A stretch of DNA of 64,000 nucleotides from JAAYAY01 sp964563135 (GTDB lineage: Bacteria; Planctomycetota; Planctomycetia; Pirellulales; Thermoguttaceae): NCBI GenBank assembly GCA_964563135.1, contig CAZLWV010000027.1, positions 1 to 64,000 on the forward strand, written 5' to 3'. The translations under genes and the position numbers were made by a program. A model generated the notes under the pieces. It saw nothing but the letters and a program-made list of their open reading frames with translations, had not been told where the DNA came from and did no database searches. The first letter of the stretch is position 1, and each line of letters starts with the position of its first letter. This document shows, one piece after another, positions 14,403 to 21,889 of this stretch.

Positions 14403-15609
14403 TGTCCGCACCCCCTTCCTGTCCGAACAGCCACGCCCGCACATGATCGGCCACCCGGCGGAGTCGTTCGTCAGAAATCCTCTGGCGATAGACGTCGGCC
14501 ATGCTGGTGTCGACGTGTCCCATGATGGCGCCGGCGGCAACCTGGTCGAGGGCTTCGTCGGCAACGGTTCTGAAGGTGTGTCTGAGGGCGTAGAAATTCC
14601 GGCCGGGTCGCTTCAGTCCTTGAGAATTAAGCAGACTCCTGGCCAGATACGTGATGCCATCATAGGGCTTTGGGGGCTTCTCTGGCTTTGGGTTTGGAAT
14701 CAATCTCACCCACCTCTCCCCTTGATCCGTGAGAAACACAAGCCCATTGTCTGCTGGATCGGCCGCGGGGGCGCGAATGGCGATCGCTTGGCGAATCGCA
14801 GTCACCGTCTCTGGCCAGAGGGGGCATCGCCGCTCCACGCCGGTTTTGGTCCGGGCGTAGTCAATCCAGCCCCCTTGCATGTCGATGGCATCCTGAGGGA
14901 GACATGCCAGATCGTTGTTACCGAAGGCGCAGTTGATGCCCAGCAAGATCATCGCCTTCAGTTGCTCGCCGGCTGCGTCGAGCAGCTTGCGGATTTCCGC
15001 CGCCTCAAACATTTTGGCTGGGCGAGTCCCGTTCAGCCTGCGTTCGGCTTTCTTCCCGATGTTCTTGAACCCGGGCCCGAATCGCATGGGCACAGGAATC
15101 AGCCCAGCGTCGAAACCGTACTTGAACATGGAACGGGTCTTCGTGATTTCCACATTGATTGTCTTCGGCCCCCACTTCCTGGCCACCATGCTCGCCTTGA
15201 AGGCTTCGAAGTCTCCTGGCTGCATGTCATCGACTCGACGGTCGGGGCCGAAGTGGTTGACGATGCCCTCACATGTGCGGAAGACAGCCCAGAAGGATCG
15301 ATACGTGATTTCTCCCGTGTCGACCTGCCCCCTTTTCGTGGCGAGGTACTTGTTGACCAGCTTCTCCAGCGTCAACGCGTTGGCGTCCGTTTTGCGTCGG
15401 GGAACACGCCCTGCCAGCAGTTCGTCCTTATCGGCCAGCCATTGCTCAAGGGCAGCGGTGCCATCGGGGTCGTCTGCCACCTTGCCGAAGTAATGGAACT
15501 TCCCGCGGACCTTTTTTGCCCACCGTCCCGTCGCATGGGGGAAGAGCGGAAAGTCTGGTCGGGGCTTCTCGGCTTTGCCGTGCCCCTGTTTCGCTGTAGA
15601 ATGAGCCAC
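14395..15609 (-). CDS. Tyrosine recombinase / integrase (404 aa)
   Basis: The GTG at 15609 follows AAAGGAGGT with 7-base spacing, a strong site. Residues 78-180 form a SAM-like core-binding domain, and residues 200-385 the catalytic domain. Recognisable catalytic elements are Lys in YARTKTG (K255), Arg in ALRHTF (R343), His in IMGHVD (H365) and the nucleophile in VYRQRI (Y374). The first catalytic Arg, normally in a GxRxxE segment, is missing: the segment reads NCAFGNNDLACL with Gly at that place, and the His before the second Arg is Tyr. The same segment recurs, as I recall, in planctomycete integrases, so it is likely a family feature. It would integrate and excise this element. Confidence 0.85.
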   Translation of the reverse strand: MAHSTAKQGHGKAEKPRPDFPLFPHATGRWAKKVRGKFHYFGKVADDPDGTAALEQWLADKDELLAGRVPRRKTDANALTLEKLVNKYLATKRGQVDTGEITYRSFWAVFRTCEGIVNHFGPDRRVDDMQPGDFEAFKASMVARKWGPKTINVEITKTRSMFKYGFDAGLIPVPMRFGPGFKNIGKKAERRLNGTRPAKMFEAAEIRKLLDAAGEQLKAMILLGINCAFGNNDLACLPQDAIDMQGGWIDYARTKTGVERRCPLWPETVTAIRQAIAIRAPAADPADNGLVFLTDQGERWVRLIPNPKPEKPPKPYDGITYLARSLLNSQGLKRPGRNFYALRHTFRTVADEALDQVAAGAIMGHVDTSMADVYRQRISDERLRRVADHVRAWLFGQEGGADNG

Positions 15610-15951
15610 GTTGAACCTCCTTTACAGGTTTGGCCGGCCCTCGGGTGCCACCAGCGCCGCGAGGGCATCTTGATCTGACGGATTGTGCAAAGAGGTGTCA
15701 GATCGGGTGTCAGAATCCTAATCGAAATATCAGGGAATGTCAATAATCCCGAGTTTCAATGCGATTTTTGGGTTCTGGTCAACCTATACTGAGAAGCCTG
15801 CATGCCGACATGTGGAATTTTGACGTAAGCAACGGCTTCGCTTGGGTTTTTGTCGCCAATCGGGAGACGATTGGCCGAAGTGGGTTGGTAAACCAGCCGC
15901 TTTTCGAGGCCGTCTCACATAACACCCCCGAATTTGGAAGGAACTGGACAC
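15610..15951. other. 342-bp junction region between the integrase and the chromosomal genes
   Basis: No gene is seen. It probably contains the integrase promoter, an attachment site that cannot be delimited, and the promoter of the 15952 gene. Visible features are a repeated GGTGTCAGA (about 15692 and 15706) and a perfect inverted repeat GCCAATCG-GGAGA-CGATTGGC at 15855-15875 in the leader of the 15952 gene, with no T tract. Confidence 0.45.
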
Positions 15952-17088
15952 ATGCCTGACCGTGATCAAGGCGATCATTGGGATTTTCTGGCGGCCGATC
16001 TGGGCGCGACCCCGCCGCAGAAGAAGGAAGAGGAAGAACAGCCGGCCGAACCTCCTGCTGTAAAGGAAGAACTCAGGGTGGTTGAGGAGTTGTCGTTCGA
16101 GGATTCCATGCAGCAGATTGAGGAGGCCGCTGCCTCCGAATCGGTTGAGCCGCCGCCGGCGAAGGAGGAGAAGCGGCATGGTGGCCAGAAGGGAGGTCGC
16201 GTAGTATCCGGGTTCGGGTATCGCCGCGGTGGAGTGGACTGGGCCAATCTGGCTCGGGAACTGGGCGTGGAGGCGAGTGAGCAGGCTCCCGAACCGATTC
16301 CGGCCGCGGATACGGCCAGCGAGGCCGAGGAATTGCATGTTTCTATCTCCGAGACACCGGTTGTTGTGGAAGACCGCGGAGAGCGAAGGGGCCGACCATC
16401 GCGGCCCACCGAGCCGGCGCCCCGACCGGCTGCCGGCGGGTTCGGAGCAGGCATCCTCGCGGATGTCGTCCCCGAAGAGGCAGAACCCGTCGACGCGGGC
16501 AGAGAAACCGGCGAACGAGTCGAAGATGAGGAGTCGCAAGAGGAGCGCAAGGGACGGCGGCGCCGGCGGCGCCGGAAACCTCGCAGGCCGGAAGAAGAGC
16601 GGGCCGGCGACACGACGGGTGTCGAGGAGGTGAAGGCGGCGGAAGACGCGGTTTCGGAGGAGTCTTCTGAATCGGACGAGGAGGAAGGACGCCGTCGGGG
16701 CCGTCGTCGCGGCGGTCGGAAACGAGGGCCGCGGGAAGAACGGTCTTCGAAGTCGGACGATTTCGGCTCGGGGCTGGTAGCCGACCATCCGGGAAAGAAC
16801 GACACCGACGATTTCGACATGCTCCTGGACGACGAGCAGGAAGGTGACGAGGACGAAGAGGACTTCGACGACGAGGATTCGGACCTGTCGCCGGAAGAGC
16901 GCGCCAACCAAAAGCGGCAGGGGAAGAGGATCGCCCACCGCGGAATCCCGAGTTGGGAGGAGGCCGTAGGCCACATCATCGACTCGAACATGGAGAGTCG
17001 TTCCAAGAGACCGGAGCCGAGCGGGCCCCGGCAGCACTCGAACCGTCGCCGCGGCGGGGATCGCAACGGCAACCGAAAGCGATCGTAG
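15952..17088 (+). CDS. Disordered acidic/basic protein with conserved C-terminal motif (378 aa)
   Basis: The ATG at 15952 has AAGGA 9 bases upstream. Most of the chain is low-complexity: acidic Glu/Asp-rich stretches alternate with Arg-rich blocks (GRRRRRRRKPRRPEEE, GRRRGRRRGGRKRG), with short hydrophobic islands (GGVDWANLARELGV). The C-terminus holds the only folded-looking segment, GIPSWEEAVGHIIDSNMESR, followed by an Arg/Asn/Gly-rich tail. I recall similar Trp-Glu-Glu-Ala-containing proteins in other planctomycetes. The composition suggests RNA or ribonucleoprotein binding, similar to the disordered tails of RNase E-type proteins, but there is no catalytic domain and the function is unknown. 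Confidence 0.7.
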   Translation: MPDRDQGDHWDFLAADLGATPPQKKEEEEQPAEPPAVKEELRVVEELSFEDSMQQIEEAAASESVEPPPAKEEKRHGGQKGGRVVSGFGYRRGGVDWANLARELGVEASEQAPEPIPAADTASEAEELHVSISETPVVVEDRGERRGRPSRPTEPAPRPAAGGFGAGILADVVPEEAEPVDAGRETGERVEDEESQEERKGRRRRRRRKPRRPEEERAGDTTGVEEVKAAEDAVSEESSESDEEEGRRRGRRRGGRKRGPREERSSKSDDFGSGLVADHPGKNDTDDFDMLLDDEQEGDEDEEDFDDEDSDLSPEERANQKRQGKRIAHRGIPSWEEAVGHIIDSNMESRSKRPEPSGPRQHSNRRRGGDRNGNRKRS

Positions 17089-17106
17089 GCTCCAAGGTGG
17101 TTGGCG

Positions 17107-17136
17107 GGGCGGGCAGCGTATTTGTCTGGCCCGCCC
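17107..17136 (+). terminator. GC-rich inverted repeat after the disordered-protein gene
   Basis: GGGCGGGC (17107-17114) and GCCCGCCC (17129-17136) form an 8-bp stem with a 14-base loop, 18 bases after the stop codon. No T tract follows, so this is a weak terminator candidate. Confidence 0.3.
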
Positions 17137-17208
17137 GACCGGGCAAGGAGGTGTCGGCGGGGAGGGGCCGGCAGTGCAATCTGAGACGGGCTGGCAAGTG
17201 AGACGGCA

Positions 17209-19821
17209 ATGGCTGAGCACAAGCGATTTCACCTGGCAAACCTGAACTTGCTGCGAGAGGAACTGGCCCTGCTGGGTCTGACGCTTCCGGTGGAGGAAGA
17301 CCTTTCGTGCCTGGGCAACCAGGTGTCGATCGGCAACCGTCGACTGGCGAATCGGTTTGCGTCGCAGCCGATGGAGGGATTCGATTCCCTCGCAAACGGA
17401 GGCCCGGGCGAGCTGAGTGTGCGCCGCTACACCCGCTATGCTTCCGGTCGTTTCGCCCTGCTGTGGTTCGAAGCCACCGCCATACTTCATGAGGCCCGGT
17501 CCAATCCCAGGCAGCTCTGGCTGCATGCCGGCAGCGTGGACGATTTTGCCCGGCTCGTGGACGCGGCTCGCGCGGCAGCGAGGGAGAAATACGGCCACGA
17601 AATCACGATGATCGTGCAGTTGACCCACTCGGGGCGGTACAGCAAACCGGGGGGAAAGCCGCGTCCGATCATCGCCCACCACAGCCAGGTGCTCGATCCA
17701 AGGCATAACCTGCCCGCCGACTACCCCCTGGTTACCGACGAGTATCTCGATCGGCTCCAGGACACCTACGTGGAGGCGGCCCGGTTGGCGGCGAGAGCGG
17801 GTTTCGATGGCGTGGACGTCAAGAGCTGCCATCGCTACCTGGTGTCGGAGCTGCTAGCCTCGTACACGCGGGAGGGGAAGTACGGCGGCTCGTTTGAGAA
17901 CCGGACGCGACTGCTGCGCGAGGTGATGGCTCGGATCCGAAACGAGGTGCCCGAGGTATTTGTCACCACACGGATGAACGTGTACGACGCGATTCCATAT
18001 CCGTACGGTTTTGGCGTTTCGCAGGACGACTATCGGCAGCCCGATCTGAGCGAGCCGATCGAGCTCATCCGGCAGTTGCGCCAGTTCGACCTGCCCTTGA
18101 TCAATGTGTCGATCGGCAATCCCTATTATAATCCCCACTATGGCCGCCCCTTCGACAGGTCGGTGGCCGGGGTGGGGGTTCCGCCGGAGCATCCGCTCGA
18201 GGGAGTGGACCGGTTCGTGAACATCGCGCGGCAGATTCAGCAAGCCGTCAGCGATCTGCCGGTGGTCGGTGGCGGCTATGGCTGGCTGCGCCACCTGATG
18301 CCCTACGTTGCTGCGGGGGCAGTGCGCCGCGGCTGGGCCACGCTGATCGGCCAGGGACGGGGCGCTTTTGCCTACCCGGACTCGGTCAACGACATCCTGA
18401 CCACGGGGGCGATGGATCCCGAGAAGACGTGCGTAACGTGTTCGGGATGCACGCAGATCATGCGCGATGGTGCCATGACGGGCTGTGTTGTCCGTGACCA
18501 GGCAATCTACTCGGTGCAGTACAAGCTGGGGCGCCGCTTCGCGCTGGACCACCTTCGCGCCGAGGCAGAACGCTGCCGCGACTGCGAACTTGCGACGTGC
18601 ACTCGGAATTGCCCGGCCCATGTCGATGTTCCGGCGTTTGTGCGAGCCTTTGCCGACGGGAACATTGGCAAGGCTTACGATGTGCTGCGAGCCCGGAACG
18701 TGCTGCCCGAAATGTGCGCCTACATCTGCCCGGCGGAGGTACAGTGTGAAGGAGGTTGCCTCGAACAGATCTTCGACAATTGCGCCCTGCCAATTCGCGA
18801 CATTCAACTGGTGGTCAGCCGCATCGCTCGGGAGGAAGGCCTGGTTGGCGTTCGCCTGCCGGCGGCCGCCAGCGGGAAACGCGTCTGCGTCGTGGGGGGC
18901 GGTCCGGCCGGTCTGGCCTGTGCGGTCCGGCTGCTGGAGCGAGGGCACTCGGTGGAGATCGTCGAGCGGAACGATCATCTTGGCGGCACTCCGCAGTGGA
19001 TCATCCCCGGTGGCCGTTATGAAGACGCCACGGCGGAAATCGAGGCGGTTCTGAACCCGGCCATCGAGGCCGGCCGTCTCACCCTGCGGCTCGGGTGCAC
19101 CTTCGGCCGTGATATCGGTCTGGAGGAACTCCGAGCCGGATTCGATTCGGTCTTCCTGGCGATGGGTCTTGGCCGGTCGACGTCGCTGGGCGAGGCCGCG
19201 GGCGTGGTCGATGCTCTGAAATTCCTGGGCGACGTGAAGTCCGGAAAGATCTCGCGATTGGACGGCAAGGTGGCCGTGCTCGGCGCCGGCAACACGGCCA
19301 TGGATGCCGCCGTATCGGCCAAGGATCTTGGAGCGAGGGATGTGTTTGTCATCTACCGAAGATCCTTCAAGGAAATGCCCGCCTGGCCGAGCGAACGGGA
19401 GCATCTCCTGGAGGCGGGCTGCCATGTGCTCATCCTGACGCAGCCGGTCGGCTACGAGACGAACAACCACGGCAAGCTGACGGGCCTGCGAATTGCCCGT
19501 ACGGAACTGGGGGAGCCCGACGAGTCGGGGCGCCGCCGGCCGATCGTGATCCCTCGCAGCGAAAGCATGATGCCGGTGGATCTGGTCATTGAAGCCATGG
19601 GCCAGGGGATACCGCCCAGGCTGCAGGAAGCCCTGGGAAGCGTGACCCTGACGAGGCACGGCCTGATCGCCACCGAACCGGGATCACAAGCTACCACGAC
19701 GCCCGGCGTCTTTGCGGGGGGCGATCTGGTCAACGGCGGCACCACCGCGGTGAAGGGAATCTCGGAAGGGATGCGAGCTGCCGACGAGATTGACGAGCTT
19801 TTTTGCCGAGGTGCCCTCTGA
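17209..19821 (+). CDS. Old Yellow Enzyme-type oxidoreductase fused to a GltD-like FAD/NAD(P) module (870 aa)
   Basis: Residues about 40-415 form an NADH:flavin oxidoreductase TIM barrel (ANRFASQPMEG, QLTHSGRYSKPGG, GFDGVDVKSCHRYL, GGYGWLRH, LIGQGRGAFAYPD). A Cys cluster follows (CVTCSGCTQIMRDG). Residues about 440-520 are a dihydropyrimidine-dehydrogenase/GltD N-terminal domain with many Cys (CRDCELATCTRNCPAHVDVP, CAYICPAEVQCEGGC), expected to bind iron-sulfur clusters. Then come the FAD site VCVVGGGPAGLACAV and the NAD(P) site VAVLGAGNTAMDAA, ending in GVFAGGDLVNGG. The order matches 2,4-dienoyl-CoA reductase-type flavoproteins but with a GltD-like rather than a simple disulfide-oxidoreductase module. 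Substrate unknown; an enoate or enone reductase fed by NAD(P)H is the best guess. Confidence 0.85.
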   Translation: MAEHKRFHLANLNLLREELALLGLTLPVEEDLSCLGNQVSIGNRRLANRFASQPMEGFDSLANGGPGELSVRRYTRYASGRFALLWFEATAILHEARSNPRQLWLHAGSVDDFARLVDAARAAAREKYGHEITMIVQLTHSGRYSKPGGKPRPIIAHHSQVLDPRHNLPADYPLVTDEYLDRLQDTYVEAARLAARAGFDGVDVKSCHRYLVSELLASYTREGKYGGSFENRTRLLREVMARIRNEVPEVFVTTRMNVYDAIPYPYGFGVSQDDYRQPDLSEPIELIRQLRQFDLPLINVSIGNPYYNPHYGRPFDRSVAGVGVPPEHPLEGVDRFVNIARQIQQAVSDLPVVGGGYGWLRHLMPYVAAGAVRRGWATLIGQGRGAFAYPDSVNDILTTGAMDPEKTCVTCSGCTQIMRDGAMTGCVVRDQAIYSVQYKLGRRFALDHLRAEAERCRDCELATCTRNCPAHVDVPAFVRAFADGNIGKAYDVLRARNVLPEMCAYICPAEVQCEGGCLEQIFDNCALPIRDIQLVVSRIAREEGLVGVRLPAAASGKRVCVVGGGPAGLACAVRLLERGHSVEIVERNDHLGGTPQWIIPGGRYEDATAEIEAVLNPAIEAGRLTLRLGCTFGRDIGLEELRAGFDSVFLAMGLGRSTSLGEAAGVVDALKFLGDVKSGKISRLDGKVAVLGAGNTAMDAAVSAKDLGARDVFVIYRRSFKEMPAWPSEREHLLEAGCHVLILTQPVGYETNNHGKLTGLRIARTELGEPDESGRRRPIVIPRSESMMPVDLVIEAMGQGIPPRLQEALGSVTLTRHGLIATEPGSQATTTPGVFAGGDLVNGGTTAVKGISEGMRAADEIDELFCRGAL

Positions 19822-20003
19822 CATCCGCTTCGCGCACGCCAGGCGCGCCGTTTTAGGGCCGCTGCCAGGCCACCCATCGTGCACATCGATGCCCGTGGGC
19901 GACTCCCACGTTTCGTCAGGGCTTCTTGGAGCCGCTGGCCCAGCTTTGCTGCCTGGTTACCTCGACTCCCGTTGTCACATCGCCTGCTGTCGTCCCACAC
20001 CCC

Positions 20004-21248
20004 ATGCCTCTACCGGTCCGAACACTGCCGATTGTCGAACACTGGGATTGCCACAGTTGCGCCCGTTGTTGCCACGGGAGCGAGATCCCGCTCACCGAAA
20101 GCGATCTAGCCAGGCTCGAGTCGCATTACTGGAACGACCAGGTCGACTTCAAGGGGACGCGGATCGTTGTTCGGAGCGGCTTGGGTGGCCGGCGGAAAGT
20201 CCTGGCCAAGCGTCCGGACGGAGCTTGTGTCTTTCTGATGGCCGACGGGCTCTGCCGTATCCACCGGGATCACGGGCCCGAAGCGAAACCGGGCGTTTGC
20301 CAGACCTATCCCCTGCAGTTGGTGCCCCACGACCAGGCTGCGTATCTCACGCTGCGAAGGAGCTGTCCGTCCGCAGCTGCTGGGCGTGGCAGAAAACTCG
20401 ACGCAAACCGAGACGACCTGCGGCGTCTTGTGCGTCTGGCGCGTGAGAAGATTCAGGCTCCGCCTGCGCCGCCGCTGACCCGACGAATTCGGCTTCCCTG
20501 GAAGGATGTGGATCGGGTTCTTCACGGAATGGCCCGATTGATGAGTGCGTCTCACTACCCGGTTGTGCGGCGACTGGTTCATACGCTTCTCTTTTGCGAC
20601 GCATTGGAGCAATGCGACATGCGACGGCTGGAACCCCGCAAGCAAGCCGAGTTTCTCACGCTGCTCGAGGAGTCGGTTCTCGAAGAGGCCTCCCCGCTGT
20701 TTCGGGAGCGAAAACGTCCGGAACGGTCCACGGCCGGGCTTATGCGTCAGACCATGTTCCACTATTGCCGGCTCCACCCGGAAGCCAGGATCCAGGAAGA
20801 CTGGCGAAGCCGGCTCCTGCTCACAAAGGCGGTGCTGTGTTTCATCTGGGGCCGTGGAACGGTTCCCAACCTGGTGGGCGGTTCCGCAGCCACCTTCCAA
20901 TCGCTCGAGGAGCCGCTCGGGCCCCTGGACAGCCGGGTGTTAGAACCGCTGAATCTGTTTCTCGAAACGGCATCGGTATCGGCTCGCTATATACTGCTGT
21001 TGCCGACAGGATGGAACGTCGTCGATGGTTTTCGCCAATTGGCGCTCAGTTATGTGGCCGGCATGTGGCTGGCGCGGTTGCTCTCGACCGGCTCCAAGCC
21101 GACCCGCGAAATGATGGTCGACATTGTGGTTGCCCTCGACCGGGGCCAGAGATTTGAACCTCTCACCAACTTTCGGCAGAGACGTCGAATTCGCGCTCTT
21201 TCCCTGCCCGGTCAACTTGCCGGCCTGGTGGCCTGGTATGCGCAATAA
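20004..21248 (+). CDS. YkgJ-type cysteine-cluster protein (414 aa)
   Basis: The start at 20004 (MPLPVRTLPIVEHWD) is chosen because the preceding in-frame residues are not protein-like. The N-terminal 110 residues carry the YkgJ/CxxCxxCC signature (CHSCARCCHG, then ACVFLMADGLCRIH and GVCQTYPLQL), a putative zinc or iron-sulfur binding domain. The remaining 300 residues are helical and unassigned, longer than most YkgJ proteins. The extension (RLLSTGSKPTREM, FRQRRRIRALS) resembles other flagellin-lysine-methylase-like or YkgJ-fusion proteins, but this is not certain. It follows the flavoprotein gene by 182 bases and may share its transcript. Confidence 0.75.
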   Translation: MPLPVRTLPIVEHWDCHSCARCCHGSEIPLTESDLARLESHYWNDQVDFKGTRIVVRSGLGGRRKVLAKRPDGACVFLMADGLCRIHRDHGPEAKPGVCQTYPLQLVPHDQAAYLTLRRSCPSAAAGRGRKLDANRDDLRRLVRLAREKIQAPPAPPLTRRIRLPWKDVDRVLHGMARLMSASHYPVVRRLVHTLLFCDALEQCDMRRLEPRKQAEFLTLLEESVLEEASPLFRERKRPERSTAGLMRQTMFHYCRLHPEARIQEDWRSRLLLTKAVLCFIWGRGTVPNLVGGSAATFQSLEEPLGPLDSRVLEPLNLFLETASVSARYILLLPTGWNVVDGFRQLALSYVAGMWLARLLSTGSKPTREMMVDIVVALDRGQRFEPLTNFRQRRRIRALSLPGQLAGLVAWYAQ

Positions 21249-21510
21249 CCCCCCCGGACGCGCCCAGTGGGCTTTTCTTCGGTCCAAGTGCCATATTTGG
21301 CGCCAACTGGTGCCATTCTGCGCAGCGTCGAATTGCACCGTGAAATTCGATTGACCAACGCAAGACATGACGCGGCAATCAGTTGCGATCTGGAGGCGAA
21401 ATCGCTGAACCATCGGCACACGATTTGCGTCAAAGAAGAGGCGGAGGTTGAATTCGACCGTTTTGACTGTCTTTTGCCACCAATGACCGGAACGCATGGA
21501 GGGCAACGCC

Positions 21511-21870
21511 ATGACCTTCGACATGAGACAACTGCATCGAGTTGCACATCGGTTGCGGGAAGCCTCGGGATATCTCGAACTGGGCATGGCGCAGCAGGCA
21601 CTGGACCGTCTTGACGGACTTGGCGATCTGGGACCGTTCGAGGGCGAAGTCGACCTGCTCCGGGGCGAGGCTTACGGAGCGCAGCAGAAGTTTGCAGAAG
21701 CGGCGGCCTCTTTCAAGAATGCGGTCGCGTGTTTGCCTCCGCCCTACAGGCGGCCGGCCTTTCTTGCCCTCAGCATGATCTATCAGGAAGCGGGCGACAC
21801 CGACCGGGCGACGCAAGCCCTGGCTCACGCCCGAGGCGCGTGGAACCCAGGGCAGCAGAAGCTGCTGTGA
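21511..21870 (+). CDS. Small TPR-like helical protein (119 aa)
   Basis: The ATG at 21511 has GGAGG 10 bases upstream, a better site than the earlier in-frame ATG at 21496. The protein has two or three tetratricopeptide-like helical pairs (ASGYLELGMAQQALDRLDGL, LLRGEAYGAQQKFAEAAASF, LSMIYQEAGDTDRATQAL) with the typical Ala/Gly spacing. No catalytic motif. It ends 19 bases from the convergent NTP-transferase/kinase gene. It is most likely a protein-interaction module of unknown partner. Confidence 0.7.
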   Translation: MTFDMRQLHRVAHRLREASGYLELGMAQQALDRLDGLGDLGPFEGEVDLLRGEAYGAQQKFAEAAASFKNAVACLPPPYRRPAFLALSMIYQEAGDTDRATQALAHARGAWNPGQQKLL

Positions 21871-21889
21871 CGGCAGGTCCGGCCGGGGA

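Larger units (their letters stand above)
1..15609. mobile_element. Integrated phage-like element (right part, from the integrase to the window edge)
   Basis: All recognisable genes from the window start to the tyrosine recombinase at 14395-15609 lie on the minus strand and are tightly packed. They include integrase, excisionase-type HTH proteins, a DUF3102 protein, a topoisomerase, a polymerase-like protein, a possible small terminase and a tape-measure-like coiled coil, which is the composition of a prophage or related integrative element. The integrase marks the right end; the left end is outside the window. No large terminase, portal, capsid or lysis gene was recognised, so completeness cannot be judged. 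No attachment-site duplication can be identified because only one end is visible. Confidence 0.8.

Noticed and set aside
15610..15951. Attachment site of the element
   Set aside because: A direct repeat at the far end is needed to define it, and that end is outside the window.
15784..17832. Minus-strand open frame of 682 codons opposite the disordered protein and the flavoprotein start
   Set aside because: Arg/Pro/Ser-rich shadow that spans two separate plus-strand genes and their intergenic region.
17854..19659. Minus-strand open frame of 601 codons opposite the flavoprotein
   Set aside because: Antisense of a protein with clear FAD and NAD(P) sites; no start signal.
21262..21280. GCCC-AGT-GGGC followed by TTTTCTTC after the YkgJ-type gene as a terminator
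   Set aside because: The stem is only four pairs; too weak to support.
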